Made by a program: the position numbers and the translations under genes. Shown one piece after another: positions 1 to 8,914 of a stretch of 64,000 nucleotides of DNA (positions within the stretch are counted from its first letter, which is position 1; the number at the start of each line of letters is the position of its first letter). Under the pieces are notes generated by a model that had not been told where the DNA came from, searched no databases, and was given only the letters and a program-made list of their open reading frames with translations. The stretch is from Solibacillus merdavium (lineage in GTDB: Bacteria > Bacillota > Bacilli > Bacillales_A > Planococcaceae), in the NCBI RefSeq assembly GCF_014836935.1, contig NZ_JACSPW010000001.1:186001-250000 (forward strand), read 5' to 3'.

Positions 1-1
1 C

Positions 2-499
2 TATGATGGAGAAGCGCATATCGGTATTGTCCGCGGTCAATCGGAATGGAAGGGAAAAAAGATACACTTATTTCGAGATACAATGTATTTAGTAGATAAA
101 GAAATTAAAGATATGGAAGATATTATTACATCGGATAGACCTTTTATTCAGTTTAAAAGTGATTCAAACTATTATCAGGAAATTCAGCAATGGTGGCAGC
201 GTCATTTCAACTATAATCCAAAGCATCAAATTATCGTGGATCAAATTGAAACATGTAAGCAAATGGCATTGAACGGAATTGGCTATGCAATTTTACCTTC
301 TATTACGTTAAACGGTGAGGAAAATGTTCATAAAATTTCCTTAACAAATAATGAAAAAGATGATGGTTTAGGTTTAACACGTGATACTTGGCTGATAGGC
401 TATGAATCAACATTTGAACTGCGTCAAGTGCAGGCATTTGTTGATGTGGTGCAAGATCATGCGCGCTGTCTTTATGATTATTCAAAAGAAACCAATTAA
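2..499 (+). CDS. LysR-family transcriptional regulator, C-terminal part (5' end outside window)
   Basis: The reading frame is open from the window edge and ends at the TAA at 497-499, so only about 165 C-terminal codons are present. They read as the periplasmic-binding-like effector domain of a LysR regulator: a hydrophobic strand ending near an HLFRDTMYLV segment, then a GIGYAILPS stretch typical of the effector pocket, and a final helix. The DNA-binding N-terminus is missing. In B. subtilis a LysR gene (ykuM/ccpE) lies a few genes upstream of dapH, so this may be the CcpE-like regulator of TCA-cycle genes; that identity is inferred from position only. A predicted ATG at 83 is internal to the domain and is not the true start. 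Confidence 0.75.
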   Translation, partial: YDGEAHIGIVRGQSEWKGKKIHLFRDTMYLVDKEIKDMEDIITSDRPFIQFKSDSNYYQEIQQWWQRHFNYNPKHQIIVDQIETCKQMALNGIGYAILPSITLNGEENVHKISLTNNEKDDGLGLTRDTWLIGYESTFELRQVQAFVDVVQDHARCLYDYSKETN

Positions 500-573
500 A
501 AAAGTTTTAATTTGGCTGAAAATTTAGTACAATTAGTCGTGTTAAAAAAACTAACATGCAGTGGGGTGTCTAT

Positions 574-1287
574 ATGGAAAAATTAAATGCACAACAAATT
601 ATTGATTTTATTTCTCAATCTAAAAAGGTTACACCAGTAAAGGTTTATGTAAAGGGTAACGGTGTTGCAGATTTATCATATGGTGAACAAAGTAAAGTTT
701 TTGGTGAAGGGAACCATGCTGTTGTATTCGGTGAATGGTCAGATATTGAGGCTTCGTTAAAAGAACATGCTCAACACATTGAAGATTATGTTGTAGAAAA
801 TGATCGCCGTCATTCAGGTGTTCCACTTTTAGATTTAAAACATGTAAACGCACGTATTGAACCAGGTGCAATTATCCGTGATCAAGTAACGATTGGCGAT
901 AATGCAGTCATTATGATGGGTGCAATTATTAATATTGGTGCTGAAATCGGAGCAAAAACGATGATTGATATGGGCGTTGTATTAGGTGGTCGCGCAACAG
1001 TCGGAGAAAATTGCCATATTGGTGCCGGATCGGTACTAGCAGGTGTCGTGGAGCCACCTAGTGCTTTACCAGTTGTAGTAGAAGATGATGTAGTAATCGG
1101 TGCTAATGCGGTTGTATTGGAAGGTGTGCGTATCGGTAAAGGAGCGGTTGTAGCAGCTGGTGCGATCGTTATTAAAGATGTAGAACCATACACAGTCGTG
1201 GCAGGCGTTCCTGCTCGTGAAATTAAAAAATTAGATGAAAAAACGAAGTCAAAAACAGAAATTATAGATTCATTAAGACAGTTATAA
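574..1287 (+). CDS. dapH: 2,3,4,5-tetrahydropyridine-2,6-dicarboxylate N-acetyltransferase
   Basis: Acetylates tetrahydrodipicolinate with acetyl-CoA in the acetylase branch of diaminopimelate/lysine synthesis (cytosol). The 237-residue protein has an N-terminal alpha domain (about 1-85) and a left-handed beta-helix of hexapeptide repeats (about 90-215; repeated I/V-G-x-x-A units such as VTIGDNAVI and VRIGKGAVV), closing with the AGVPAREI cap typical of hexapeptide acetyltransferases. Length matches the B. subtilis enzyme (about 236). An in-frame ATG lies 18 bases upstream, but the start at 574 is preferred because GTGGGGTG lies at the right distance before it. dapL follows after 14 bases, so the two form an operon. 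Confidence 0.95.
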   Translation: MEKLNAQQIIDFISQSKKVTPVKVYVKGNGVADLSYGEQSKVFGEGNHAVVFGEWSDIEASLKEHAQHIEDYVVENDRRHSGVPLLDLKHVNARIEPGAIIRDQVTIGDNAVIMMGAIINIGAEIGAKTMIDMGVVLGGRATVGENCHIGAGSVLAGVVEPPSALPVVVEDDVVIGANAVVLEGVRIGKGAVVAAGAIVIKDVEPYTVVAGVPAREIKKLDEKTKSKTEIIDSLRQL

Positions 1288-1301
1288 GAAGGTAGGGTGT
1301 T

Positions 1302-2420
1302 ATGAGCCATCTCATTGATATAAGACGGGACCTACATAAAATTCCGGAAATAGGATTTAAGGAATTCAAAACACAAAGCTATTTATTGCAGTTCATTTCA
1401 AGCTTAAATCAACAATATCTGCAAATCACAACGTGGAAAACGGGTATCGTCGTTTATATAAAAGGAACGAATCCAACAAAACTAATCGGTTGGCGAACAG
1501 ATATTGATGGGCTTCCAGTACAGGAGGAAACGGGATTACCGTTTTCTTCGGAGTTTGGAGGGTATATGCATGCCTGTGGACATGATTGTCATATGGCGAT
1601 TGCGCTTGGTTTAGTTGAAGCTTTTTCAAAACAGCCTCCAATACAGAATGTCGTAATCTATTTTCAGCCGGCAGAGGAAGGACCAGGGGGAGCAGAACCG
1701 ATGCTTGAGTGGTTAAGAGCCGAACACCCACTGCTTGTTGCCGATGAAATCTATGCACTGCATATTGCTCCTGAGTATCCTGTAGGGACCATTGCGACTA
1801 AGCCAGAACTATTATTTGCGAATACGTCTGAGCTATTCATCGATTTAAAAGGTATTGGCGGGCATGCAGCCTACCCACATAAGACACGAGATATGACAAT
1901 TGCAGCGGCGAATTTACTTTTGCAGCTCCAAACAGTTATTAGCCGGAATGTTGACCCGATGGATAGTGCAGTTATTACGGTAGGAAAAATGACAGCCGGC
2001 ACAGTACAAAATGTAATTGCTGAAAATGCGCGGTTGGAAGGTACTATTCGAACATTGAATGCAGACGCAATGGCAGAGGTGAAACGACGTATTGAGGCAA
2101 TTTGTGCAGGTATTGAAGCAGCATTTGAATGCGCTGTTTCAATTGATTATGGCTCGATGTATTATGAAGTAAATAATGATACCGATTGTGCGAATGCACT
2201 GCTTCAGTTTGCCGAACAATTCGACGGCGCTATAGCATATGAATGTCCTGCAGCGATGACAGGTGAGGATTTTGGTTATTTTATAAAGGATATACCAGGT
2301 GCGATGTTTTGGACTGGGGCAAATTCATCATATGGCCTTCATCATGCGAAAATGGTGCCGGATGAATCGTTAATCCCACTCAATTGTAGATTTGTAGAAC
2401 AATTTTTGCGACAACGTTAA
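1302..2420 (+). CDS. dapL: N-acetyldiaminopimelate deacetylase (M20 family)
   Basis: Removes the acetyl group from N-acetyl-LL-diaminopimelate, completing the branch started by DapH. The 372-residue protein is an M20-type metallohydrolase: metal ligands appear in HACGHDCHM (about residues 90-98) and in the QPAEEGPGG segment (about 124-132), with a dimerisation lid domain beginning around [14 protein letters not shown] (about 184-198) and a last ligand histidine in the GLHHAK segment near the C-terminus. It has the HKIPEIGF start typical of the family. AAGGTAGGGTG precedes the ATG. Gene order dapH-dapL is as in B. subtilis ykuQ-ykuR. M20 proteins of this size also include IAA-amino-acid hydrolases, but the neighbour decides. 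Confidence 0.93.
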   Translation: MSHLIDIRRDLHKIPEIGFKEFKTQSYLLQFISSLNQQYLQITTWKTGIVVYIKGTNPTKLIGWRTDIDGLPVQEETGLPFSSEFGGYMHACGHDCHMAIALGLVEAFSKQPPIQNVVIYFQPAEEGPGGAEPMLEWLRAEHPLLVADEIYALHIAPEYPVGTIATKPELLFANTSELFIDLKGIGGHAAYPHKTRDMTIAAANLLLQLQTVISRNVDPMDSAVITVGKMTAGTVQNVIAENARLEGTIRTLNADAMAEVKRRIEAICAGIEAAFECAVSIDYGSMYYEVNNDTDCANALLQFAEQFDGAIAYECPAAMTGEDFGYFIKDIPGAMFWTGANSSYGLHHAKMVPDESLIPLNCRFVEQFLRQR

Positions 2421-2433
2421 GAGTTTAATAAAG

Positions 2434-2472
2434 TAAAAGGGATGCCAGGAATTTTCCTGGTCATCCCTTTTT
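2434..2472. terminator. Bidirectional terminator between dapL and the MFS gene
   Basis: The arms AAAGGGATG-CCAGGA and TCCTGG-T-CATCCCTTT (2436-2470) form a long stem with a short loop, with an A-run before and T-run after, so it can serve both convergent transcripts. Confidence 0.85.
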
Positions 2473-3662
2473 CAATCTGTGGAGGCTTTCAGCAAATGTG
2501 GAGCTTTTTTTGCTGTCCACATATAGGCAAGCATGAAGCAACCAATTAAAACGACTGCTCCCAAAATATAAGGAGAATTACGGTTCCAATCGAAAAGAAC
2601 GCCTGCAAGTGCAGGTCCGAACATATTGCCTAGACTCATATACGCGTTATTCATACCAGCTGCAAACCCTTGTTCATTACCGGCAAGTTTTGAAATGAGC
2701 GTATTAACTGCCGGACGAATAAAGGTTGTAGCGATCGAGAATAAGGTAGCAACAACTAAAATTATGAAGAAACCACTAATATAAATAAACAACAGCATAG
2801 TCACTGCAGCCAGGAGCAAGTTTACTAAAATAACTTTTACTTCCCCGAAACGCTTAAATAATTTGTTGACAACATACATTTGCAATACAACACCTGCAAA
2901 GCCGCCAACAGTTAATATTATCGCTATTTCACCAGGTGTGTAGCCAAACTTATTATCTAAATATAGCGTTAAAGTCGCTTGGAAATTTGATATTCCAAAA
3001 CTAAATGTAAAGACGACTATTAAAAAGACGAAATAGGAGGTTTTTACTGATTTAACTAATTGCTTTGATAAGTTTTCTCTTGGAGCTAAAACTGCCTGGC
3101 TATTTTTAATGTTTGGTAAATATAAAGCTGATAAAGTGGCTGCAATAAATGCAACAACTCCGGCTAAGAAAAATGGAAACGTTAAATTTACATTTGATAA
3201 AAACCCGCCGATACCTGGCCCAATCATAAAGCCTAAAGACATAGCTGCTCCAATCATGCCCATTCCTTTACCGCGTTCTTCGTGGGTTGTTATATCGGCT
3301 ACAAAGGCCATAATAGGAGGCATAATAAACGCCGCGCCGGCACCACTTAAAAAACGTGATAAAAACAATACCCATACTTCAGTGGCAAGTCCAAATAAAA
3401 TTTGAGCGCAGCCATAGACGATTAAACCTGCTATAATGAACATTTTTCGACCATGCCGATCCGATAAATCCCCTGCAATCGGTGAAAGTAGAAACTGGGC
3501 AAGTGCAAACCCTGCAATTAAAAATCCAAGGACTTGTCCCCCAACACCGAATAATTGCAAATAAGCCGGCATAACAGGGACAATAATACCAATCCCACCC
3601 ATTGTAATAAACATATTAAACATTAATAAATAAAGAGCCAATTTATTCGATTGTTGTGTCAT
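2472..3662 (-). CDS. MFS drug-efflux transporter (Bmr/NorA/TetA-like, DHA1)
   Basis: Twelve hydrophobic segments in 396 residues mark a major facilitator transporter in the cytoplasmic membrane. Motif A is present between TM2 and TM3 as GDLSDRHGRK (about residues 64-73). TM5 carries a glycine-rich motif-C-like run ending in GFMIGPGIGG (about 145-155), characteristic of proton-drug antiporters. Expected role is proton-driven export of hydrophobic drugs or dyes; substrate cannot be told from sequence. AGGAAGG precedes the ATG. It stands alone between convergent dapL and the divergent Nudix gene. Two overlapping palindromes 25-50 bases upstream suggest repressor control. Confidence 0.85.
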   Translation of the reverse strand: MTQQSNKLALYLLMFNMFITMGGIGIIVPVMPAYLQLFGVGGQVLGFLIAGFALAQFLLSPIAGDLSDRHGRKMFIIAGLIVYGCAQILFGLATEVWVLFLSRFLSGAGAAFIMPPIMAFVADITTHEERGKGMGMIGAAMSLGFMIGPGIGGFLSNVNLTFPFFLAGVVAFIAATLSALYLPNIKNSQAVLAPRENLSKQLVKSVKTSYFVFLIVVFTFSFGISNFQATLTLYLDNKFGYTPGEIAIILTVGGFAGVVLQMYVVNKLFKRFGEVKVILVNLLLAAVTMLLFIYISGFFIILVVATLFSIATTFIRPAVNTLISKLAGNEQGFAAGMNNAYMSLGNMFGPALAGVLFDWNRNSPYILGAVVLIGCFMLAYMWTAKKAPHLLKASTD

Positions 3663-3685
3663 ATAAAGCCAGCCTTCCTATTTAA

Positions 3686-3714
3686 ATATTTCGGTTACGG
3701 AAATATATATTTCC
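3686..3714. promoter_or_regulatory. Overlapping palindromes, candidate repressor operator of the MFS gene
   Basis: ATATTTC-N7-GAAATAT (3686-3706) is a perfect 7+7 inverted repeat. It shares its right arm with the 16-base perfect palindrome GGAAATATATATTTCC (3699-3714). The half-site therefore occurs three times within 29 bases, just upstream of the MFS ribosome site and downstream of a possible extended -10 (TGGTATGCT on the minus strand). Function is inferred. Confidence 0.5.
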
Positions 3715-3839
3715 AATAGCATACCATATTGTACAAACTTTCACGATAAAATACATCAATCCTTTGAAGGATATTATATATTGAAAATTTACCTGAATAT
3801 TGCCAAAATAAATATAGAATAATTGAAAAGAGGTAGCTT

Positions 3840-4301
3840 ATGAATTATAAATTTTGGACAGTTGTGATGGTACAAAAAGAGGATAAAGTACTGTTGCTCA
3901 ATCGTCAGCATGATCATTTTAAAGGCTACATACCTCCAGGTGGCAAAGTGGATTTTCCGGAAGGTTTTGCGCAAGGGGCCATTCGTGAAGTAAAAGAGGA
4001 GACAGGGTTGGATGTACATTCTTTAACATTTAAAGGGATTTCCCATTATACAAATGAAGTAAAAAAAGATCATTTTATTATTTATAATTACTGGACTGAT
4101 GATTTTACAGGGGAGCTGATCAAAACATGTGAAGAAGGGATATTGGAGTGGGTAAAAATTAGTGAAGCAAAAAACTATCCGATGCAGGAAGATATACAGG
4201 TCCGTTTCGATTACTTTTTCGAGCCAGGGACATTTGAAATTCATATGATTTGGGATGAAGAAAATGATTGTCTTGATCGACGAATTATACATAAGTTATA
4301 A
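3840..4301 (+). CDS. Nudix hydrolase, MutT/8-oxo-dGTP diphosphatase-like
   Basis: A 153-residue single-domain Nudix protein. The Nudix box G-x5-E-x7-R-E-x2-E-E-x-G is intact at residues 35-56 (GGKVDFPEG start, REVKEETG end), so metal-dependent pyrophosphatase activity is expected. The sequence N-terminal to the box (KVLLLNRQ, then YIPPGGK) and the extended C-terminal part resemble the Gram-positive MutX/MutT subgroup that hydrolyses 8-oxo-dGTP, but Nudix substrates are hard to predict from sequence. AAGAGGTAG lies before the ATG. The gene is monocistronic, divergent from the MFS gene and convergent with potD. Confidence 0.85.
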   Translation: MNYKFWTVVMVQKEDKVLLLNRQHDHFKGYIPPGGKVDFPEGFAQGAIREVKEETGLDVHSLTFKGISHYTNEVKKDHFIIYNYWTDDFTGELIKTCEEGILEWVKISEAKNYPMQEDIQVRFDYFFEPGTFEIHMIWDEENDCLDRRIIHKL

Positions 4302-4306
4302 AAATG

Positions 4307-4348
4307 GGGCAGCCAAAAGTCAGGATTAAATTGACTTTTAGGCTGCCC
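4307..4348. terminator. Bidirectional terminator between Nudix gene and potD
   Basis: GGGCAGCC-aAAAGTCA pairs with TGACTTTTaGGCTGCCC, giving a stem of about 16 pairs with an A/T-rich loop. T-rich sequence follows, and A-rich sequence precedes. Confidence 0.85.
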
Positions 4349-4356
4349 TAAATTTT

Positions 4357-5430
4357 TTAAAAACTCATTTTAAATTCCAAGAAGTATTCGTTATATTTCC
4401 CTAGCCATTCAAGCCCTAGATTTTCGTATACTTCCAACTTTTCTCGTTGCTCATGTGAAGGGTAGAAGCGTTCATCATCTACTACTTCTTCATCCAATAG
4501 CTCCCAAGCTGCTTCATTTGGTGATGAATATCCAACATAGTCAGTATTTTGAGCAGCATTTTCTGCATCTAACATAAAGTTAATGAATTTATGTGCACCT
4601 TCAATATTCTTTGAAGTTTTAGGAATAACCATATTATCAAACCATAAGTTGGAACCTTCCTGTGGAACAGCAAATTCCAATTCTTCATTTTCCCACATCA
4701 TATCTGCAGCTTGCCCCGAGAATGTAAGTGCTACTGAGGCTTCGTTATTAATCATAAGCGGTGTAATTTCATCGCCAATAATTGCCTTAATGTTTGGAGA
4801 AAGCTTGATTAAATTATCTGTAGCTTCACGCAGCAACTTGTCATCTTTCACGTTTAGGGAATGGCCGATTGAGTTAAGCCCCATACCGATTACTTCCCGC
4901 GAGCCATCCACTAAAAATATTTTTCTTTCCAATGAAGGGTCCCATAGATCATCCCAAGATTCGAACGTTAAATGGTCCTCGATGAGATTAGGGTTATATA
5001 CAATTCCAACCGTGCCCCAGAAATATGGTATGGAGTATTCATTGCCGGGATCAAACGGTAAATCTAAAAAGTCTTCGTTAATATTTTGCAAATTCGGTAC
5101 TAAACTATGATCGATTGGAATCAGTAAGTCATCATCCTTCATCGATTCAATTGTATACTCGGAAGGAACAGCAATATCATATGCCGAGCCCCCTTGCTGT
5201 ACTTTTGTTAACATGGCTTCATTTGAATCAAATGTTTCGTACGTTACTTTAATACCTGTTTCTTCTTCGAATTTATCGATTAACTCTGGATCGATATATT
5301 CGCCCCAGTTATACACTGTTAATGTATCCTTGCTTCCAGCAGACCCGGCAGACTGCATACGGTCCACTGCAACAAACAGAAGGGCACAAACAATGACTAT
5401 GGCAACTGTTGCTTGAATTAAATCTCTCAT
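4357..5430 (-). CDS. potD: Spermidine/putrescine ABC transporter substrate-binding protein
   Basis: Extracellular receptor of the polyamine importer. The 357-residue protein has one N-terminal hydrophobic helix (about 7-24) followed by a type II periplasmic-binding fold beginning LTVYNWGEYIDPELIDKFE, with the family's YDIAVPSEY and PYFWGTVGIVYNP segments. Unlike most Gram-positive receptors I see no convincing lipobox: the only cysteine in the leader (residue 15) sits inside the hydrophobic core. It may therefore be held by an uncleaved signal anchor. Its ATG overlaps the potC stop by four bases, so translation is coupled. Last gene of the pot operon. Confidence 0.92.
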   Translation of the reverse strand: MRDLIQATVAIVIVCALLFVAVDRMQSAGSAGSKDTLTVYNWGEYIDPELIDKFEEETGIKVTYETFDSNEAMLTKVQQGGSAYDIAVPSEYTIESMKDDDLLIPIDHSLVPNLQNINEDFLDLPFDPGNEYSIPYFWGTVGIVYNPNLIEDHLTFESWDDLWDPSLERKIFLVDGSREVIGMGLNSIGHSLNVKDDKLLREATDNLIKLSPNIKAIIGDEITPLMINNEASVALTFSGQAADMMWENEELEFAVPQEGSNLWFDNMVIPKTSKNIEGAHKFINFMLDAENAAQNTDYVGYSSPNEAAWELLDEEVVDDERFYPSHEQREKLEVYENLGLEWLGKYNEYFLEFKMSF

Positions 5431-6227
5431 CGATGTCCCCCCGTTGCTACTGATTTTGAACGTTTGTTAATGAAATAATACCCAATAACGATTAAGACCG
5501 TCACAGCAAATACCAATCCTGAAATAGCATTGATCGTCAAGGAAATTCCGGCACGGGCCATTGAGTAGATTTCTACCGACAATGTACTAAACCCATTACC
5601 TGTAACAAAGAAAGTAACTGCAAAATCATCTAGCGAATACGTTAAGGCCATAAAAAACCCTGCGAAAATACCAGGTGAAATGTAAGGTAGAATAACACGC
5701 ATCAATACATCGCGTTTTGTCGCTCCTAGATCTCTTGCAGCATCAATTAATGATGTATTCATTTCAAGTAATTTTGGTAAAACCATGAGCACCACAATCG
5801 GTACACTAAATGCGACATGCGATACTAAAACAGAAGCAAACCCTAATTTTACACCAATCATTGTAAATAAAATGAGGAAACTTGCCCCGATCACAACATC
5901 CGGTGAAACGATAAGAACATTATTTAATGAAAGTAATGTATTACGCATTTTCTTATCTTTTATTGAAACAATACCAATAGCTCCCAGTGTTCCGATGATT
6001 GTTGCAATTAAGCCTGATAAAAGGGCAACGAGTACAGTGTTAAGTAAAATAATGATTAACCTTGAATCTTCGAATACTGCTGCGTAATGCTCCAGTGTGA
6101 ACGATTCGAAATTATTCATACTGCCACCGCTATTGAATGAGTAAAAAATTAAATAAAATATCGGAGCATAAAGGACCGCGAATACGAAAATTAAATACAT
6201 TTTCGACATAGCTGATAATTTTTTCAT
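5427..6227 (-). CDS. potC: Spermidine/putrescine ABC transporter permease PotC
   Basis: Integral membrane subunit, 266 residues with about six hydrophobic helices. The cytoplasmic EAA loop that docks onto PotA is clear around residues 157-184 (AARDLGATKRDVLMRVILP). Length and topology fit PotC rather than PotB, and the order A-B-C-D is conserved. Start ATG overlaps the last base of the potB stop (TAATG arrangement), a sign of translational coupling. It pairs with PotB to form the transmembrane channel for polyamines. Confidence 0.93.
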   Translation of the reverse strand: MKKLSAMSKMYLIFVFAVLYAPIFYLIFYSFNSGGSMNNFESFTLEHYAAVFEDSRLIIILLNTVLVALLSGLIATIIGTLGAIGIVSIKDKKMRNTLLSLNNVLIVSPDVVIGASFLILFTMIGVKLGFASVLVSHVAFSVPIVVLMVLPKLLEMNTSLIDAARDLGATKRDVLMRVILPYISPGIFAGFFMALTYSLDDFAVTFFVTGNGFSTLSVEIYSMARAGISLTINAISGLVFAVTVLIVIGYYFINKRSKSVATGGHR

Positions 6228-7030
6228 TAAACGCGTCCTCCTTTTGATTTTTGTCTAGTAAATAACATTGTAAGAACCATAAATAGAATTAAGAATACGG
6301 CAATTGTTGAACCCATTCCCCAGTTTTGAGATACAAGGAATTGCTGCTCGATGGCAGTACCTAAAGTAATGACTTGATTTCCGGCGATTAAACGTGTAAT
6401 CATGAACAAAGATAAAGCCGGAATAAAGGTAACCTGAATACCTGATTTTACGCCATCAATTGTTAATGGGAAAATAACTCGGCGGAAGGTTGTCCAGCTA
6501 GATGCACCTAAATCACGTGCGGCATAGATTAACGATGGATTCATTTTGTCCAATGAATTGAAAATCGGAATTATCATAAATGGAATGAAAATATATACCG
6601 ATACGAAAACAAAACTAAAGTCTGTAAATAAAATTTGCTTTGGGTTAAAACCAAACACTTCAATCATTGCATTAATAGGGCCATATAAACCAAAAATACC
6701 GATGAATGCATAAGTTTTTAAGAGCAGGTTAATCCAAGATGGAATGATAATGAGCATAAGCCATAATTGCTTATGTTTCGTTTTTGTTAATAAGTAAGCA
6801 GTAGGGTAGGCAAATAACAACGTAAATAGCGTAATCAGAAATGCATACCAGAAGCTGCTCAATGTCATTTTTAAATAAACAGGTGTAAAAAATTTTGCGT
6901 AGTTGGTTAAAGTGAAGTTGCCATTCAAATCAAGAACAGAATAATAAACGATTAACGCAATTGGTGCAATAACGAATAATAAAATCCAAAAAATATAGGG
7001 AATTAACGGGCCTTTTGCTGTCTTATTCAT
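6227..7030 (-). CDS. potB: Spermidine/putrescine ABC transporter permease PotB
   Basis: Membrane subunit with about six helices and an EAA loop ([19 protein letters not shown]). The open frame extends to 7084, but the start at 7030 is chosen because GGGGACGAAG precedes that ATG and the resulting 267-residue protein begins [15 protein letters not shown], directly before the first helix. This gives an 8-base overlap with the end of potA, in keeping with the tight packing of the operon. Confidence 0.92.
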   Translation of the reverse strand: MNKTAKGPLIPYIFWILLFVIAPIALIVYYSVLDLNGNFTLTNYAKFFTPVYLKMTLSSFWYAFLITLFTLLFAYPTAYLLTKTKHKQLWLMLIIIPSWINLLLKTYAFIGIFGLYGPINAMIEVFGFNPKQILFTDFSFVFVSVYIFIPFMIIPIFNSLDKMNPSLIYAARDLGASSWTTFRRVIFPLTIDGVKSGIQVTFIPALSLFMITRLIAGNQVITLGTAIEQQFLVSQNWGMGSTIAVFLILFMVLTMLFTRQKSKGGRV

Positions 7031-8123
7031 AATCTTCGTCCCCATATGCTTCCAAACGTTTGTCGAAGTCCGCTTCTGTCTCATTTAATCGCATAACGTG
7101 AATAGCTTCAGGATCAAAGTCCAATCCAATTTCTGCTCCAACATCCGCTTTTTTCAATGAGTGGACTAACCATTCATTTCCGTCCTGATCATACGTTGAT
7201 AATTCGTAATGAACACCTCGGAATAATTGAGTATCAACGGTAACAATTAACTTGCCGTTTTCCGGTGTTGTGATTTCCAAATCCTCCGGACGAATGACAA
7301 CGTCAATTTTTTCGTTTGGCTTCATCCCACCGTCTACACACTCAAACTCTTTTCCAGCGAATCGAACTTTATAGTCTTCAATCATTAATCCATCTACAAT
7401 GTTGGACTCTCCGATAAAGTCTGCTACAAAACGGTTAATTGGCTCATCATAAATATCTACTGGAGTTCCCGATTGTTTAATTTCCCCATTAGAAAGAACA
7501 AAAATTTCATCACTCATTGCCAAAGCTTCTTCCTGGTCATGTGTAACAAAAATGAATGTTTTACCCAATCGCTGCTGTAATTCACGTAACTCATACTGCA
7601 TTTCTGTACGTAATTTTAAATCGAGTGCTGATAATGGCTCATCTAATAAAATAACTTCCGGATCATTAACGATAGCACGTGCGATAGCGACACGTTGACG
7701 TTGACCACCGGACATCTCTGAAATTTCACGGTTGCCATAGCCTGCTAAATTGACGAATTTTAATGCCTCTTGCACTCGGTCATTTATTTCTGTTTCTTTC
7801 ACTTTTTTAATACGTAAGCCAAATGCCACATTTTCAAACACATTTAAGTGAGGGAATAGCGCATAATCCTGGAATACAGTATTTACTTGGCGTTCATTTG
7901 CCGGTACATCATTCATACGTTTCCCATTAAAAAATACATCACCTGTTGAAGCATCAGTAAAACCAGCAATAATACGTAAAATAGTTGTTTTACCACATCC
8001 GGATGGACCGAGTAATGTGTAGAACTTACCACGCTCTAGTTCGAAGTTAATATTTTTTAAGACAACTGTACCGTCATCATATGATTTTGTAACATTTTCA
8101 AAGCGAATAATCGTGTTATTCAT
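7023..8123 (-). CDS. potA: Spermidine/putrescine ABC transporter ATPase PotA
   Basis: Cytoplasmic ATPase that powers polyamine import, 366 residues. Walker [10 protein letters not shown] (39-47), signature [14 protein letters not shown], Walker [13 protein letters not shown] and the switch histidine in FVTHDQEEA are all intact. The C-terminal 120 residues form the TOBE/OB regulatory domain (segments such as [10 protein letters not shown]). This combination is the CUT1/PotA type rather than the amino-acid or phosphonate type. First transporter gene of the operon, 17 bases downstream of the regulator gene, so probably co-transcribed with it. Confidence 0.95.
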   Translation of the reverse strand: MNNTIIRFENVTKSYDDGTVVLKNINFELERGKFYTLLGPSGCGKTTILRIIAGFTDASTGDVFFNGKRMNDVPANERQVNTVFQDYALFPHLNVFENVAFGLRIKKVKETEINDRVQEALKFVNLAGYGNREISEMSGGQRQRVAIARAIVNDPEVILLDEPLSALDLKLRTEMQYELRELQQRLGKTFIFVTHDQEEALAMSDEIFVLSNGEIKQSGTPVDIYDEPINRFVADFIGESNIVDGLMIEDYKVRFAGKEFECVDGGMKPNEKIDVVIRPEDLEITTPENGKLIVTVDTQLFRGVHYELSTYDQDGNEWLVHSLKKADVGAEIGLDFDPEAIHVMRLNETEADFDKRLEAYGDEDYE

Positions 8124-8140
8124 TTAAGTAGCCTCCTGAT

Positions 8141-8683
8141 TTATAAGTAAGATTGAGTTGCGACAAGGAGTAACTTTGTTATCCCATTATGCGCATTAAA
8201 AATTTGATGGTTGGAAGATGCTTCGTAATAAACAGCATTTCCTTCACTTGCGATATATTCGTCGTTTCCGAGAACAACACGGATTCGCCCTTTTACTACA
8301 TAAATAAATGTTTCCGCTAATGATGGTTCGAATGATTTAAATTCCGCATCCTTTTGTAAGGTAATAAATACAGGTTCCATTTCCTTTTCATTTGATGTAG
8401 GAATCAGCCATTCAATTTCATAGTTTTTATCATGGTCGGTAAAACTAGTTTGATCATCTTTTGTAAATACAATTTTTTCGTTTTTTTGCTCATCATCAAA
8501 AAAGTCCCGTGGCGAGCACCCGAGAACTTCCAATAAGTTGAATAATGTTTCAATTGAAGGTGAGTTTAAATCCCGTTCTAATTGTGAGATATAGCCTTTT
8601 GTTAAATCAGTACGTTCTCCAAGCTCTTCCTGGGTTAGACCCTTTTTTATGCGTAACGCTTTAATCTTGGTTCCGATTTGCAT
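8141..8683 (-). CDS. XRE-family regulator with C-terminal cupin domain, probable pot operon regulator
   Basis: A 180-residue two-domain protein: an XRE helix-turn-helix at about 5-60 (LRIKKGLTQEELGERTDL then KGYISQLER) and a cupin sensor domain at about 105-178. The architecture is that of PuuR-type regulators of polyamine and amine metabolism, which fits its position as first gene before potABCD. The frame is open to 8734, but the start at 8683 is chosen because AAGGAG lies eight bases before this ATG. Three AGTTTAC repeats and a GTTTA-N7-TAAAC palindrome upstream are candidate binding sites. Effector (perhaps spermidine or putrescine) is inferred. Confidence 0.85.
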   Translation of the reverse strand: MQIGTKIKALRIKKGLTQEELGERTDLTKGYISQLERDLNSPSIETLFNLLEVLGCSPRDFFDDEQKNEKIVFTKDDQTSFTDHDKNYEIEWLIPTSNEKEMEPVFITLQKDAEFKSFEPSLAETFIYVVKGRIRVVLGNDEYIASEGNAVYYEASSNHQIFNAHNGITKLLLVATQSYL

Positions 8684-8714
8684 ATTGTCACGCTCCTTAT
8701 CCATTAATCGATTG

Positions 8715-8773
8715 AGTTTACATATGATAAACATCCAGTAAGGAAGTTTACTATTACAAAACTTTTAGTTTAC
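8715..8773. promoter_or_regulatory. Repeated AGTTTAC motifs upstream of the XRE-pot operon
   Basis: AGTTTAC occurs at 8715-8721, 8745-8751 and 8767-8773. The first copy is part of a perfect GTTTA-N7-TAAAC inverted repeat (8716-8732). The repeats lie 32 to 90 bases upstream of the regulator start, where an autoregulatory operator would be expected. Function inferred. Confidence 0.4.
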
Positions 8774-8914
8774 GAAAATAATAATAATTATACATAATAT
8801 ACGGGGATTTTCAAGTGTATTTGTGAAATGAAAGATATTATTTGTTTAGTTACTGGACATTTGTTCGGTACAGAAAAAAACTCCTTTACATATGTTACAG
8901 CGAGGAGGATGCGA

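Noticed and set aside
882-1310. 142-codon minus-strand frame opposite dapH
   Set aside because: Low-complexity translation rich in Pro, Thr and Ala that mirrors the hexapeptide repeats of dapH on the other strand; no ribosome site.
4583-5110. 175-codon plus-strand frame opposite potD
   Set aside because: Antisense shadow of a clearly coding gene; no family features and no ribosome site.
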